Shown: positions 50,134 to 64,000 of the stretch, one piece after another
How positions within the stretch are numbered: the first letter of the stretch is position 1
How the letters are laid out: every line of letters begins with the position of its first letter
Source of the DNA: Micractinium sp. NFX-FRZ
Taxonomy: Eukaryota; Chlorophyta; Trebouxiophyceae; Chlorellales; Chlorellaceae
Length of the DNA stretch: 64,000 nt
Reading direction: 5' to 3'
NCBI GenBank assembly: GCA_029339195.1
Contig: JAPTJF010000006.1
Span: forward strand, 372,001-436,000
Made by a program: the position numbers and the translations under genes
Notes under the pieces: generated by a model
Databases searched by the model: none
Told to the model about the DNA's origin: nothing
Seen by the model: only the letters and a program-made list of their open reading frames with translations

Positions 50134-53100
50134 TCACTTCTTGCGGTTGAGCACCCGCTGCGTGATCTGCTGGAGCCCCCGCCGGTGCTCCTCGGCATCC
50201 GGGGTGACTGCCGGGCTGAGGGCCGCCAGGGCTGCCGCCGCCTCCTCGGCATGGAACGCCGCCAGCTGGCGCGTGCGCTGCAGCCCGCTGCTGCCCTCAA
50301 CCAGCGCCTGAGCCGCCTCCACGTCGCCCTCCTGCACAGGGGATGATGGTGGGTGGGTGGGTGGGTGGGGAAGGGGGCGTGAAAGATTACAATGGGTGTG
50401 GGGGCAAGACGGTGGCAGGGTGGTGGGGACAGGAGGGAAGGACGCCTTGTGCTGCTGCCTGGCAGGCAGGGCGTGCCCATATGGCGCCGCCCATCTCCTC
50501 TTGCCTGTCCCATTCAAACTGCCTGAGCCACGTTCCTGGCCTGACCGCCGACACTGCCGCTGGCGGCGTTGCTCCTTGCGCGCATCTGCGGAGTCCTCCA
50601 GCACTCCCTCTGCCCCCCCCCCAAAAGTTCCCACCGCCCGCCCTCACAGCATGCAGTACCGCTGCCGGCTCACCTCCTTGAAGCGGCGCTGGATGAGTGG
50701 CAGCACCTCTGGGTGCTCCTCGGCGGCATACAGCACGGGGGCAGTGGCTAGACCGCTGCGCAGGTCGTTCAGAGCAGGCTTGCCCATCTCGCTGGCTGCA
50801 GGGAGGGGGTAGAGTGGGGCGCAATGTAGGTGAGGGGTGAGCTAATGGCCCGAGCAAATGGCGCGTGCGGCGCCGGCTTGGCCATCCCGCTGGCTGCAGG
50901 GCGAGGGGTCGCCGATCGTGTGAAGCTGTGTCCCAGGCAAATTGGCTTGTTCAGCGCGGGCTTGTCGGCATGCTGGGGGGGCGGGTGAATGTGGGACATG
51001 ACCACCGCGCTTGAGCAGTACACGGAAGTGTACTGTGCAGCAAGGCCCACAATGAATTATACAATTGTGAGGGGTCTGGGCGTGTCGAGGTAGTGTGACA
51101 ACCGCCATGCCCAGAGGCAGTACAAGTGCGGTACAGCAAGGCCCACCCGTGGAGGTGAAGTCCATGATGTCGTCCACCAGCTGGAAGGCCAGTCCTACGT
51201 GGCGCCCGTAGTCATGCGCCAGCTGGCAGTCCGCCGCGCTGTGCCCGCCCAGCACCGCCACCGCCTGCGGAAAGAGGGGGCAGAGCAGGACAGTTGGTTG
51301 GTGTGAGCGCAGGGTGGCTCACAAGTCGTGCGCCAGCGGGAGGTTGGCTGGATCGCCCATCACCGCCACCGCCTGCGAGGTAGGCGAGAAAGGCCAGCCT
51401 GGAGAGGTGCTGAAACATAGCGCGTTGAGCGTGTGCAGGGAATGAAGCAAGGGAGGCCATTGCCTTGGCCCACGGGTGCTGGGACGGCTTGCCGCCTGTC
51501 CCATGCTGTGCCGCCCCCACACCCTCAGGCCCCAAGCAAACCGTGGTCGAAGCTGGCCAAGTGTGGGCCCAGCGCACCTTGCACGACCTGGCCACCAGGG
51601 TGGCAAGAAGAAGAAGCAGAAGAAGCAAGTGCTAGCAACCCCACACTTCTGGGCGCACCTTGCACGAGTTGGCCATGAGGGATGCAGTCTTGCAGTACGT
51701 CTTGCGCATGTAGTGGTCCATGCTCACAGCCTCCTCAGCATCCGCAGTCAGCTGAAACAGGGCAGGTGGGATGGAGGAAGGCGTCGGTGCATTCAGTAAG
51801 GTTGGGCGTGCGGTGCAGAGGGGCATGCATGATTTGCGAAACATTGCAGCCGCCTCCTCAGCACCGGCGCTTGGCTGTGGGCAGGGGAAGGCGAGGCAGC
51901 GCTGCCACCCAGCTGCAGCACCCCCCTCCCTCTCTTCACCTCCCTCCCTCTGCCACCCTCTTTCACCTGCACTATCTCCCCCGCCAGCCCACCTGCAGCA
52001 CCTCCCTCCTTCTGCCACCCTGTCACCTGCAGTATCCCCCCCGCCAAGCCCAGCCGCAGCACCTCCCTCTCTCTCTTTCCCTTCCTCTGCCAGCCCACCT
52101 GCAATACCTCCCCCGCCAGCCCACCCGCACCTCCCTTCCCTCCCTCTGCCACCCCGCCAGCCCACCGGCAATACCTCCCCCGCCAGCCCACCCGCACCTC
52201 CCTTCCCTCCCTGTGCCACCCCGCCAGCCCACCTGCAGTATCTCCCCCGCCACCAGGTGCTCCAGGCTCTGGCTCATCAGCAGGATGGCCTCCGGGTTGC
52301 GCAGCGCAGCCAGGCTGACAGAGGCGCGCGCCAGCAAAAAGTCGCCGGCAAGGATGGCCACCTGCGGCGGAAGGGACACTGGTAGGCAGGTAGTGTGGTG
52401 GTGAACGGTACGCTGTGCGCTGCCGGCGTGGGAGAGGCAAACACTGAGGCCAGCAGGGATATGTACACGGTGTGGGGTGGGTGAGGGTGGCTGAAAAGCC
52501 CTACTCAGCGCAAAGCCGGCTTGGAGGTGCGCCCACCGCACAGTGCCAGCAGCACATGCTTGCACCCCCCACCGCCCCGCAGCAGACGAGATTAAAGTGC
52601 TGCTACCCCAATCCTAGCCCCTCTGCCTTGTCCTCTAAACACAAACCTCAGACCGCCTGCACCCACCCGCCCACCTTGTTGCCAAAGACGGCGTTCAGTG
52701 AGCGCTTGCCGCGCCGCGTGCCCGCCGCGTCAATCACGTCGTCGTGCAGCAGGCTGGCCACATGGATGAGCTCCGTGATCTCGGCAATCCGCTGCTGCCT
52801 GCGCCGCACGCTGGGCGGGTGCTCGGCGGGCGGCGAGGTGTCGACTGTAAGGAAGTCCAGGCTGGCGGGGGCGGGGGCCAGGGCGGAGGCCATGAGCAAC
52901 AGCATGGTGCTGCGCAGCCGCTTGCCCTCGGCGCCCGCACGGAAAAAGTACTCGGCGGCGCGCTCCAGGGCGGGGATTTCGGTGAAGATGTCGCGCCGCA
53001 GGCGCTCCGTCACGCACTCGATTTCGTCGCGCACCAGGCTAAACGCGTCCCGCGGCGCGCTGTCAGCACCAGCCGCGGCAGCAGATGAGGGCGAGGGGTG

Positions 53101-53798
53101 GGCTGTGTCAGCGGCAGCATGCTCGGCGGCTGCTGCTGCGGGCGCAGCTGCCGCTGGCTCCTGCCGCTCGCTGCTGCTGGACACATAGTGCCGGCGCTGC
53201 GAAAGATGCTGCTGCTGCTGCTGCTGCTGCTGCGAGGCGCTGGCCCAGCGCGCCCAGCCGCCAGCGCTGCTGCTCAGGCTGCGAGCCGCCGGCACCGCCT
53301 GCGGCACCAAAGGCAGGGCAGGATGGGAAGGAGGCAATCACGGCAGATATGGTGTGCTTACACATCGGCACATTCCCATGATGCAAGTGTAGTGTGCATG
53401 TTGCTTGCGCAGTCTGCACCAACTGCACGTTCCCTTGGCAGGCAGCTTCCGACCGCTGGCAGCAAGCACAGTGTTGAGCTCACCTCAGGCACCGCCGCCA
53501 ATCCAAGCAGGCCCACCATTCCTGCAGAACAACAAGACAGAAGAAGCGTCAGGCTCAATGCAGAGGCAGAACTGCTGGGTTGGCGGCGCACAGCAGGCCA
53601 GTGCGCAGGCAGAACGCAGCGGGCAAGGAAGGCAGGCGGCAGTGGCGGCAGTGGCGGCACCGACTGGGCACCCCAGAGGAGCGGCGCTGCAGCCTTAACC
53701 CTTAGACCATCAGCCTTCCTCGCCTCACCTTGCGTCTCAGCGGGGCTCCCGCCAGCCAGGCGCAGCGCCCTGCCAAGTTGGGTGCCCGCCCTGCGCAT
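50134..53798 (-). CDS. Long-chain polyprenyl (solanesyl-type) diphosphate synthase, 8 exons
   Basis: Exons in order: 53798-53729, 53521-53484, 53298-52675, 52361-52233, 51751-51659, 51264-51147, 50795-50674, 50331-50134. All phases agree, giving 463 residues. The enzyme extends a short allylic diphosphate with isopentenyl diphosphate to make the side chain of ubiquinone or plastoquinone. The first Asp-rich motif is LLHDDVIDAAGTRRG and the second is LAFQLVDDIMD. The residue five before the first motif is Ala, which fits a long-chain product. AEGKRLRSTMLLL corresponds to the usual GGKR substrate-binding motif in modified form (EGKR). The first 90 residues are Arg/Ser/Gln-rich like a transit peptide. 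Mitochondrial targeting is favoured by the basic start MRRAGTQLGRALRLAGG. Introns 4, 5 and 6 carry exon-edge copies. Confidence 0.92.
50873..50985 (-). repeat. Two copies of exon 7 acceptor/start inside the synthase intron 6
   Basis: GGCTTGGCCATCCCGCTGGCTGCAGGG (about 50878-50904) repeats the real junction at 50777-50803. A more decayed copy of the same edge lies at about 50951-50980. The donor side is also doubled: AGCAAGGCCCAC occurs at about 51039 and at the true edge near 51135. Confidence 0.85.
51320..51605 (-). repeat. Copies of both bordering exon edges inside the synthase intron 5
   Basis: CACCGCCACCGCCTGCG with GTGCGCCAGC upstream (51322-51378) copies the exon 6 acceptor edge at about 51212-51268. 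GGGCCCAGCGCACCTTGCACGA (about 51566-51587) copies the exon 5 donor edge at about 51650-51668. One intron thus holds duplicates of both its borders. Confidence 0.85.
51805..51878 (-). repeat. Copy of exon 5 acceptor edge inside the synthase intron 4
   Basis: GCCTCCTCAGCA(C/T)C with similar flanks repeats the exon 5 start at about 51725-51760. Confidence 0.7.
51940..52250 (-). repeat. Intronic minisatellite made from the exon 4 donor junction
   Basis: The true junction at 52226-52250 reads CCAGCCCACCTGCAGTATCTCCCCCGCC on the plus strand, that is exon 4 end plus GTGGGC donor on the sense strand. Variants recur at about 51966, 52020, 52092, 52156 and in between, separated by CCTCCCTTCCCTCCCTCTGCCACC spacers. 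Several copies keep a perfect donor. Confidence 0.88.
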
Positions 53799-54323
53799 AG
53801 TGCTGCACGCTGCCACTGACTATAGATCCCTGATAATGATCGGAACGCCTAGAGCCGTCCAAACTACAGGTTGGGCGACCTTGCAGGCTGAACTAGGTAA
53901 GCGCCACCACTGAGCTCGGTTGTTCTGCTGGGCAGCCCAAATCGAGTGTCCTTCACGAGTACTACCACAATTCAGGGGCCCCATCGAGGTTTGCGCGCGC
54001 CTGAAACTGCACACTTCGGACCAGGGTCCTGCCAGCCTGGCGGAGGCCGCCCTCGCTCCAAGGGAGGCTGAGCGGCCGGCGAAGCCCTCTTTCGCGTGGG
54101 TACTGCGTCCCAGGCGAACCAGCAAGTGCGTGCAAGCGGTGGAGAAGCCAGCATGCGGATGCAGCCGCAGCATGGCAGCGCTATGCAGCGGCTGGGGCCT
54201 GGCTGCAATGCAACCGCACGCACCGCCCCACCTGAGCTTATTTCAGCGCCCGGGCAGCCCCCATGCGACTGGCAGCCGGCATCACCCCGCCCGCCGCCCG
54301 CCGCTCCTTCCCTGGCTGCAGGC
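53799..54323. promoter_or_regulatory. Shared divergent promoter of polyprenyl synthase and RPS2
   Basis: The 525 bases between the two starts must hold both promoters and 5' untranslated regions. No TATA box is clear. A pyrimidine-rich stretch just before the RPS2 start is typical of ribosomal protein genes. Confidence 0.4.
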
Positions 54324-58229
<3,906 letters not shown>

Positions 58230-58461
58230 GCGGCCACGTCAGCGGCAGCAGGCGCCGCCGGCCGCCGCCCCTGACCGCGGCGCTGGCGGCATGAAGAGCA
58301 GCGCCTGCGCGGCGGTGATCTAGCGGAGACCTTGAGTTTGGAAGGAAGCAGCGGATCAACCCACATCCTACACACACACCCTCTTGGCGCCGGCTGGGCA
58401 GGGCAGCTGGCGCCGCCCCCCCTCGTAAAATCCTGGCGTGCGCAGCAGCGTACCCCCCTGC

Positions 58462-58466
58462 TGTAA
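58462..58466 (+). terminator. TGTAA poly(A) signal of RPS2
   Basis: The signal lies 233 bases behind the RPS2 stop and before the next gene start at 58708. Confidence 0.5.
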
Positions 58467-58707
58467 CGCCGAGCCGCACAGGAGAGATTGAAAAATTGAT
58501 GGGTACAGGGGGGAACAGAACGGAGTGGCAGCATAGAGAGGGGGCGGCCTGCATGCCGGTGTTGCCCAGTGCTGGTGATGTGCAGACACTTCCCAGTGCT
58601 GGCTGAGCGCTGCTGCGCTGGACCGCTCTGCTGGCGGGAGCACTGTCCAAGGCTTCTCCGAGCAAGCGCCGATCGAGCTGCTCTTTCTTATCGATACATT
58701 AGTTCAG

Positions 58708-59459
58708 ATGGGCCTGTTTGATTCCCTTCCCCCGCCCTCAGCGGGCAAGTGCGCCGAGAAGGGCGATGGCCCCTTCAAGCGGCCACTGGCAGATCCTCCT
58801 TCAGCGGATACGAAAAAGGCGCGGATGGACGACGGCAAATTCAGCAGCAGCGCAGACCCACAGCCGCGAGCACCGCTGCTGCCCTTCACGCCAATTCTCG
58901 CCGCCTACAGCGAGGACAAAGGCTCGAGGCTCACTATGGAGGGTGAGACTGCGATGCTAGGCCCTAAGGGTGCAGCCGATGCCGAACGAGGAGCCTGAAC
59001 ACTGCCGCCGCTGCCTGCTGCCGCTGCCTGCTGCCGCTGCCTGCCGCCTCTCAAGTGTAGGCCCGGCGCTGCCTGATGCTGCCTTTCCCTCCCATCGTCT
59101 CATGCAGACATCGCTGTGATCAATTTGGAAGTCGGGAACCCCACAGCCAGCCCCTCGGCGGGCGCGGGCAGCGCTCGAGCAGGGACCATGGCTGGTACCG
59201 GCACAGCAGAGGTGCAGCCCTCGGGTGTGCGGCTCTCTTTCCTGGCAGTATTCGACGGCCACGGCGGCTCCCACGTGGCTCGCTACGCAGCAGACCACCT
59301 GCACACGGCAGTGATGAAGGCAGGGCTGGCAGCAGAGGCGGAGCGGCTAGCGGCCGCTGCCGCCGCCGCTGCTGCTGCTGCCGCTCCTACCGCCGCTGCT
59401 GACACAGCACATGCGAAGCAGCCGCAGCAGGCAGGTCAGCAGGAAGAGCAGCACCAGGG

Positions 59460-59492
<33 letters not shown>

Positions 59493-61084
59493 CTCTCAGC
59501 GGCTGCCTCAGCCCAATCTGAAGCAGTGCAAGGCAGCCATCAGCGAAGGGTTTAGAGAGCTGGACCGGCGGGTGCTGGAGCAGTGCAGCGCGTCAGGCTG
59601 GGCCGACGGCTGCACCGCTGTGGCCATGTGGGTGCTGGGCAACACAGCTCTGGTTGCAAATGTGGGCGACGCACGCTGCGTGCTGGCACGGCGGCCGCTC
59701 CCTGCGGCGCAGCAGAAGCAGCAGGCAGCGACAGCAGCAGCGGGGCAGGCGGCGGAGGCGGCCAACGAAAAGCAGCAGCCAGCAGGGCAGGGCAGTCAGC
59801 AGCAGGGTGCTCCACAAGAGCAGCAGCAGCAGCAGCAGAAGCAGCAACTGCAAGGGCAGCAGGCGCAGGTGCAGCAAGGGCAGCAAGGGCAGCAGGGTGG
59901 CAGTTTGGAGCCCCTCAAAGCCGTGACCCTCACTCGCGAGCACAAGGCCATCTTCCCGGCAGAGCGGCAGCGCATCGAGCAGGCCGGCAGCTTTGTGAGC
60001 GCAGACGGGCGGCTGGCAGGTGGGTGCTGTGTTGGGTTGTTAGCGGGCGCTGGGAGGTGGTGCACCGGCGAGGCAGGCGGCTTTGTTGGCGGCATCAGGG
60101 GGTTGGGCAGTTCGAGACACGTGGTGTGAGAAGCAGGGGGGTGCCTGCTGGTAGGCGGGGCGTGTAGGTTGATGAGGCCCGCTGGGGTGGGCATGGGGCT
60201 TGCCGCTTGGTGAGACAAGCAGCTCGTTTCTCCCCCTGCTTTCCACCGCCACATCCACCCCACCCTCCTGGCCGGCATCATCTGCCCCTTCCCTCCCATC
60301 CCTCCCCCGCCCCCAGGTCGCATTGAGGTGTCGCGCGCATTTGGGGACAAGCAGTTCAAGCGGTGCGGCATGAGCGCTGTGCCGGATGTGCAGGCCTTCC
60401 AGATCAGCGGGCGGGACGCCTTCCTGCTGCTGGCCTGCGACGGCTTCTGGGGTGAGCAGGGCGGAGGTGGAACATATAGGGGGCAGGCGGCAGAGGGTGG
60501 TTGTGCGCTGGCTGCTGGTGGTGGTGGTGATGGTGCTACTGCTGCCTGGTGTGTGGTTCGTGCGGTGGGCAAGAGCGCCGTTGGCAGGGGGTGGCATGGG
60601 CACCTCAGATGGCAGGGGTTGAAGTGGGATTGTGGCAATAAGCGGGGGTGGGTCAGCTAGGCCATTCACGTTTACTGCCTGCCGGGCTCACAGCGACGGC
60701 TGCTGCACTCAATACCATGGTGGCGTGCTGCTGCCAGCGGCTCAGAGGGGACCGGAAGGCAGGGAGGCACCCTGGGCAGGCGCAGCCACAGGGACTGATC
60801 CCACCACACAGCGCCGCTGTGTGCTAAACCGCGCCTGTTCACCTATCCCTCCCACCTCCCCACCCCCCGTGTGCGCAGGCGTGTTCAGCCCGCAGGACGC
60901 CGTCGACTTTGCCCAGCGTGAGCTGTGGGGCAAGGGGCACAGCGTGAAGCAGACGTGCAACCGGCTGATCCACGAGGCCATCAGGGAGCGGCGGTGCAAG
61001 GACAACTGCACAGTCATGATGGCGGAGCTGCGGCATGGGGCGGGAAGAGGCAGCAGCGACGGCGGCAGCGGCGAAGGGAAGTAG
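58708..61084 (+). CDS. PP2C-type (PPM) protein phosphatase, 4 exons
   Basis: Exons: 58708-58942, 59108-60019, 60317-60451, 60879-61084. All phases agree, giving 495 residues. All family motifs are canonical: GSRLTMED, FLAVFDGHGG, GWADGCTAVAMWV, VANVGDARCVLA, GRIEVSRAFGDKQFK, LLLACDGFWG and RCKDNCTVMM. The metal-binding Asp residues are therefore all present, unlike in the PP2C at 17892-21247. Two Ala/Gln-rich insertions, one after the DGHGG motif and one before the ALTREH-equivalent KAVTLTREHKAI, lengthen the domain. The N-terminal 70 residues are charged. Motif order resembles plant integrin-linked-kinase-associated-type and ABI-type PP2Cs, but the substrate cannot be told. The ATG at 58708 is the first in the exon. 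Confidence 0.93.
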
Positions 61085-61866
61085 GGCAGCAGCAGCAGCA
61101 GCGGCGGCAGCAGCGAAGGAAGGTAGGGCAGCAGCGGCGGCGGCGGCGGTGGGCGGGGCATGGCGGGCGCCCCGGCTTGCTGCTTGGGTGCTCGTGCATG
61201 GCCGCAGTCCCAAGGCTCACCCAATTCGTGCCCACTTGCAGGCGGCATTTGCAGCGTGGGAAGCTGCTTGGGAGGCGGCACAATGGAAGAGCTGGATCTT
61301 TTGGTGGCCCCGAGAGGACGCCAGCCATGCGCAGAGGGAGGCAGCCGTGGAAGCAACAGCAGCCGGCAGCAGGGCTCCTCCGTTGGAAAAACAGGGGGAT
61401 GTTTATCCCTGTTTCTCTGGCTTTGCTTGTTCTCTGGATGTCCCTCACCACACCATTGCTCTGCATTAAACTAAGGACGTCACGTCAAACCTCTTGATCT
61501 GCCCCACCGGCTGCTGATCCGTCTGGCCGCCTTTCTTGGCGGCCCTGCTCTTAACCACACCTCACTCAACTCAACCTGCCCACATCTGTTCGCATTCCCA
61601 CTGAATGCCACAGGAAGTAACAGTGCCGAGAGCGTGTTTGTGCATGAGAACAGGCTGCCGCAGGGGTAAAGTCAGGCACAGTGGCACTTGAAAGCAGGAA
61701 AAAAACAGACGACTCGGGGGGAGCCAACTCAGCATGTGTAGGCGCAGAGTCATCAAAGCAAAGTAAATTGAACAATGAAAAATGGGCCCCTCACAAGACA
61801 CCGCATTGTACAGTACTGGGCAGTTCCTATGCTGCCCGCTGCCCGCCACCTGCACCACCTGCCATG
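61085..61866. other. Convergent intergenic region, no gene seen
   Basis: GCA/GGC-rich repeats (about 61090-61160) follow the PP2C stop. The rest is the shared 3' region of two converging genes with no recognisable exon. Confidence 0.45.
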
Positions 61867-64000
61867 TCACTGCCTTGGCGTCTGGGTGCACGACTGCTTC
61901 TCCCCTTGCTCCCGCTCCGCTGTCAGCAGCTTGCACACCTGCCGATGGCCTGCCCGCCAGCCAGCGCCAGCACAGTCTGACCCGCAGTACCACGCCATTC
62001 GGCAGGCACTGCACTTCTTGGCGCCTTCACCCTGCCCGGCTGCCGGACCGCCGCCCTGGCCCAGGCTGGCGCAGCGCAGGTAGGCGCAGCTGCGGGTGGC
62101 CGCCACACGGGCGGCCTCCAGCCTCTCCCCCTCCTGCTGCTCCGGCTCTGCCCACCAGGCCTGCAGCGCTTGCGCCAGCTGGGTGGCCTGAGGGACGAGA
62201 GTTCGCTGGTACTGCTGCAGCACAGCGAGACCGCCGGGCATGTGCGGCCCGCGGCTCTCTTGCTCAAGGCTCCCCAACGTGCTCTGCACTGCCCTCAGAG
62301 CTATTGACAAGGCACGCTCACTGCTGCTGCTGCCGTTGAAGGTTCTGCCGCGGCTTTGGATACCAGCTGCTTTGCTGCACATTGGTGGCATGTCCAACTC
62401 CCAGCTGCAAGCCGCCGCCAGATTGTCACAAGTGAGAAAGATGGCTCGGCCCAGGTGTGTGGCCTTCAAAATGCAGGGCAAGGGCGAACAGGCAGTGCCA
62501 TTGGTCATAGACTGTCATGGTATGCCGTACAAACACCGGCTGGATCGTACATGAGGAAAGAGTGCCGCACACACAGGGGAGGTCGTGCTGCACACTGAAC
62601 TGAAATGGCCTCACTCAATTACCCCAGCAAGCTCACCAGCGCATCAGGGGGAGCCACTGTCAGCTGCGCAACCAAGTCCAGGCCGTGCCCCAGCAGGCCG
62701 CGGGTGAACAACAGCACAGCGTAGCGTCGCCAGTTGATGGCCGGGCTGACGACCTGTTCCACACGCTGCACCAGTGCCCCAGCACTTTCCAAAGCATCCT
62801 GCAAGCAGCGGCAGGGTTCAGCGTCAAGTGCAGGCCTGCCGTGCATCCAGCAAGCGCCTCCCCCCTAGGCTGTTTCCGCCCAGCCCATAGCAACTGCCTT
62901 ACCACCGCACCTCCTGCCCACCTGCCAGTGCTGCTTTACGCCGTGTTCAAACGGCAAAAGCAGGCCAGGCGGCAGCAGAGGTGCCGGTGTAGCTGCCACG
63001 AGCCTCAGAAAGTCAGTGCCAACAAACTCGTCTGCTGCCAGCTGCAGCCCCAGCTTCTCAGCCAACAGCGGCAGCAGCTGGGAGTGCGCGGCGCAGATGG
63101 CCTGGAGGGGCCTGCATGCATAGAACGAGGCGCGGGGGTCGTTCGATAAGAGGCTAAACCCAGGTATGAGCTCTCCTATGGATTCCTGTGGAACGCGTTG
63201 AGGAGGGCAAGAGGCCTTTTTACCCAGGGGGTGCCTACCTGAGCACAGCATCGTCGTACATAAAATCGACCACCACACAGTGGCCCCATGCTTGACATGC
63301 CGCCCCAAACGTGCGCCATACGGCACGTATCGTGGAAGGCTGCCAGTGGACCAGTGCAGGCAGCATTGCTGCCAGCTGCTCCTCGTCCTGAGCTGCCGCC
63401 CAGTGCAGCAAGCGGCAGATAGTGCTGTGCAGCTGCCACAGGGGATCTGCCAGGGTGTTAGCCCCATCCCCGCCCCTTGCTGCCTCCTGCGCTGCCACTG
63501 GGCGATTAAACAACGCATGCCAAGCTTCAAAGCAGGCCCACGCCATAGCAGCAGAGGCGTGGCATGGGTGCTCTGAAGCTGGCAGCTGCTGCAACACGTG
63601 CTCTGCCAGAACATCTTGGCTGTGCCACTCCGCGTGCAACTCGCTGAGCAGCGGCAGAAGGCGCAAGCACGCATCCACTGCACAAGAGACAGAGGATGGG
63701 CACCTTTTGCTTGAGTACAACTCTCGCAACGGTCACACCAGATAGGCGGCAGCAACCACACATTGAAGGACAGCGGGCGCCCAACCGTGGCAACCCCACA
63801 ACATCAAAACACTTACAAAGCGTCGCCTGCGCACCTGCCACGCACCAGTCTGGGTTCAGGCTTGCGGCAGCCTCTGGCGGCAGATACAGGACACTCAGTG
63901 CGTTGGTTCCATAGCGGATCGCCTGGCCAAGCCGGCTGCCAGCGGAAGAACTCGTCAGGCCTCGGATGCACAGCTTTACTGCTGCCGCGATGCGCGGCAC
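61867..64000 (-). CDS. MYND-type zinc finger protein, 5' end outside the window
   Basis: Exons found, in order: beyond 64000-63817, 63677-63239, 63111-62922, 62798-62637, 62283-61867. Phases agree. The last exon carries a C-terminal MYND finger: SCAYLRC, then KKCSACRMAWYCGSDC, then WRAGHRQVC, with all eight metal-binding Cys/His positions. MYND fingers bind proline-rich partners; many green-algal proteins pair a helical repeat region with a C-terminal MYND. The upstream exons are Leu/Ala-rich and helical, consistent with such repeats. The acceptor of the last exon is not certain: 62283 fits the phase, but the frame is open up to about 62508. No SET domain is visible in the part seen. Confidence 0.75.

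Overview
The window is nuclear DNA of a GC-rich, intron-dense green alga, most likely a trebouxiophyte of the Chlorella/Micractinium type. The evidence is conserved eukaryotic genes (beta-tubulin, 40S ribosomal protein S2/uS5, rhomboid, polyprenyl diphosphate synthase) cut by about 100 short introns, a plant/algal GT61 glycosyltransferase, Gln/Ala/Ser homopolymer runs, TGTAA-type poly(A) signals after several genes, and a short CCCTAAA telomere-type tract. All multi-exon models were built by hand from reading frames, splice sites and intron phase. Nothing was aligned to a database. I found no tRNA, rRNA, CRISPR array or prokaryotic operon.

Layout. 3-815 (+): 3' end of an unknown protein. 1330-7172 (-): 12-exon KDZ (Kyakuja-Dileera-Zisupton) type transposase with an open frame. 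7484-10877 (+): F-box protein. 12250-15746 (+): beta-tubulin, flanked on both sides by inverted, diverged copies of its own promoter/exon 1 and 3' region. 17892-21247 (-): PP2C-type phosphatase. 21881-25410 (-): TMEM53/DUF829 alpha/beta-hydrolase-like protein. 25994-36175 (+): 18-exon membrane protein with a PH-like segment and a C-terminal TKL-type kinase. 37531-39748 (+): Gln-rich protein. 40335-42553 (+): organellar (probably mitochondrial) rhomboid protease. 43687-48682 (+): GT61-type glycosyltransferase. 50134-53798 (-): long-chain polyprenyl diphosphate synthase. 54324-58229 (+): RPS2. 58708-61084 (+): second PP2C. 61867-64000 (-): MYND zinc-finger protein running off the right edge.

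The most striking observation is structural. At least 15 introns in five unrelated genes carry degenerate tandem copies of the edge of a neighbouring exon, splice site included. These look like decoy splice junctions left by short tandem duplications across exon-intron borders. In the polyprenyl synthase gene one such junction has grown into an intronic minisatellite. The second is the beta-tubulin locus, where one coding region sits between two promoter/exon-1 copies pointing inward and two 3'-end copies. The third is the apparently intact KDZ transposase. The genes otherwise look like independent housekeeping and signalling loci with no common pathway; two gene pairs are divergent and probably share promoters.
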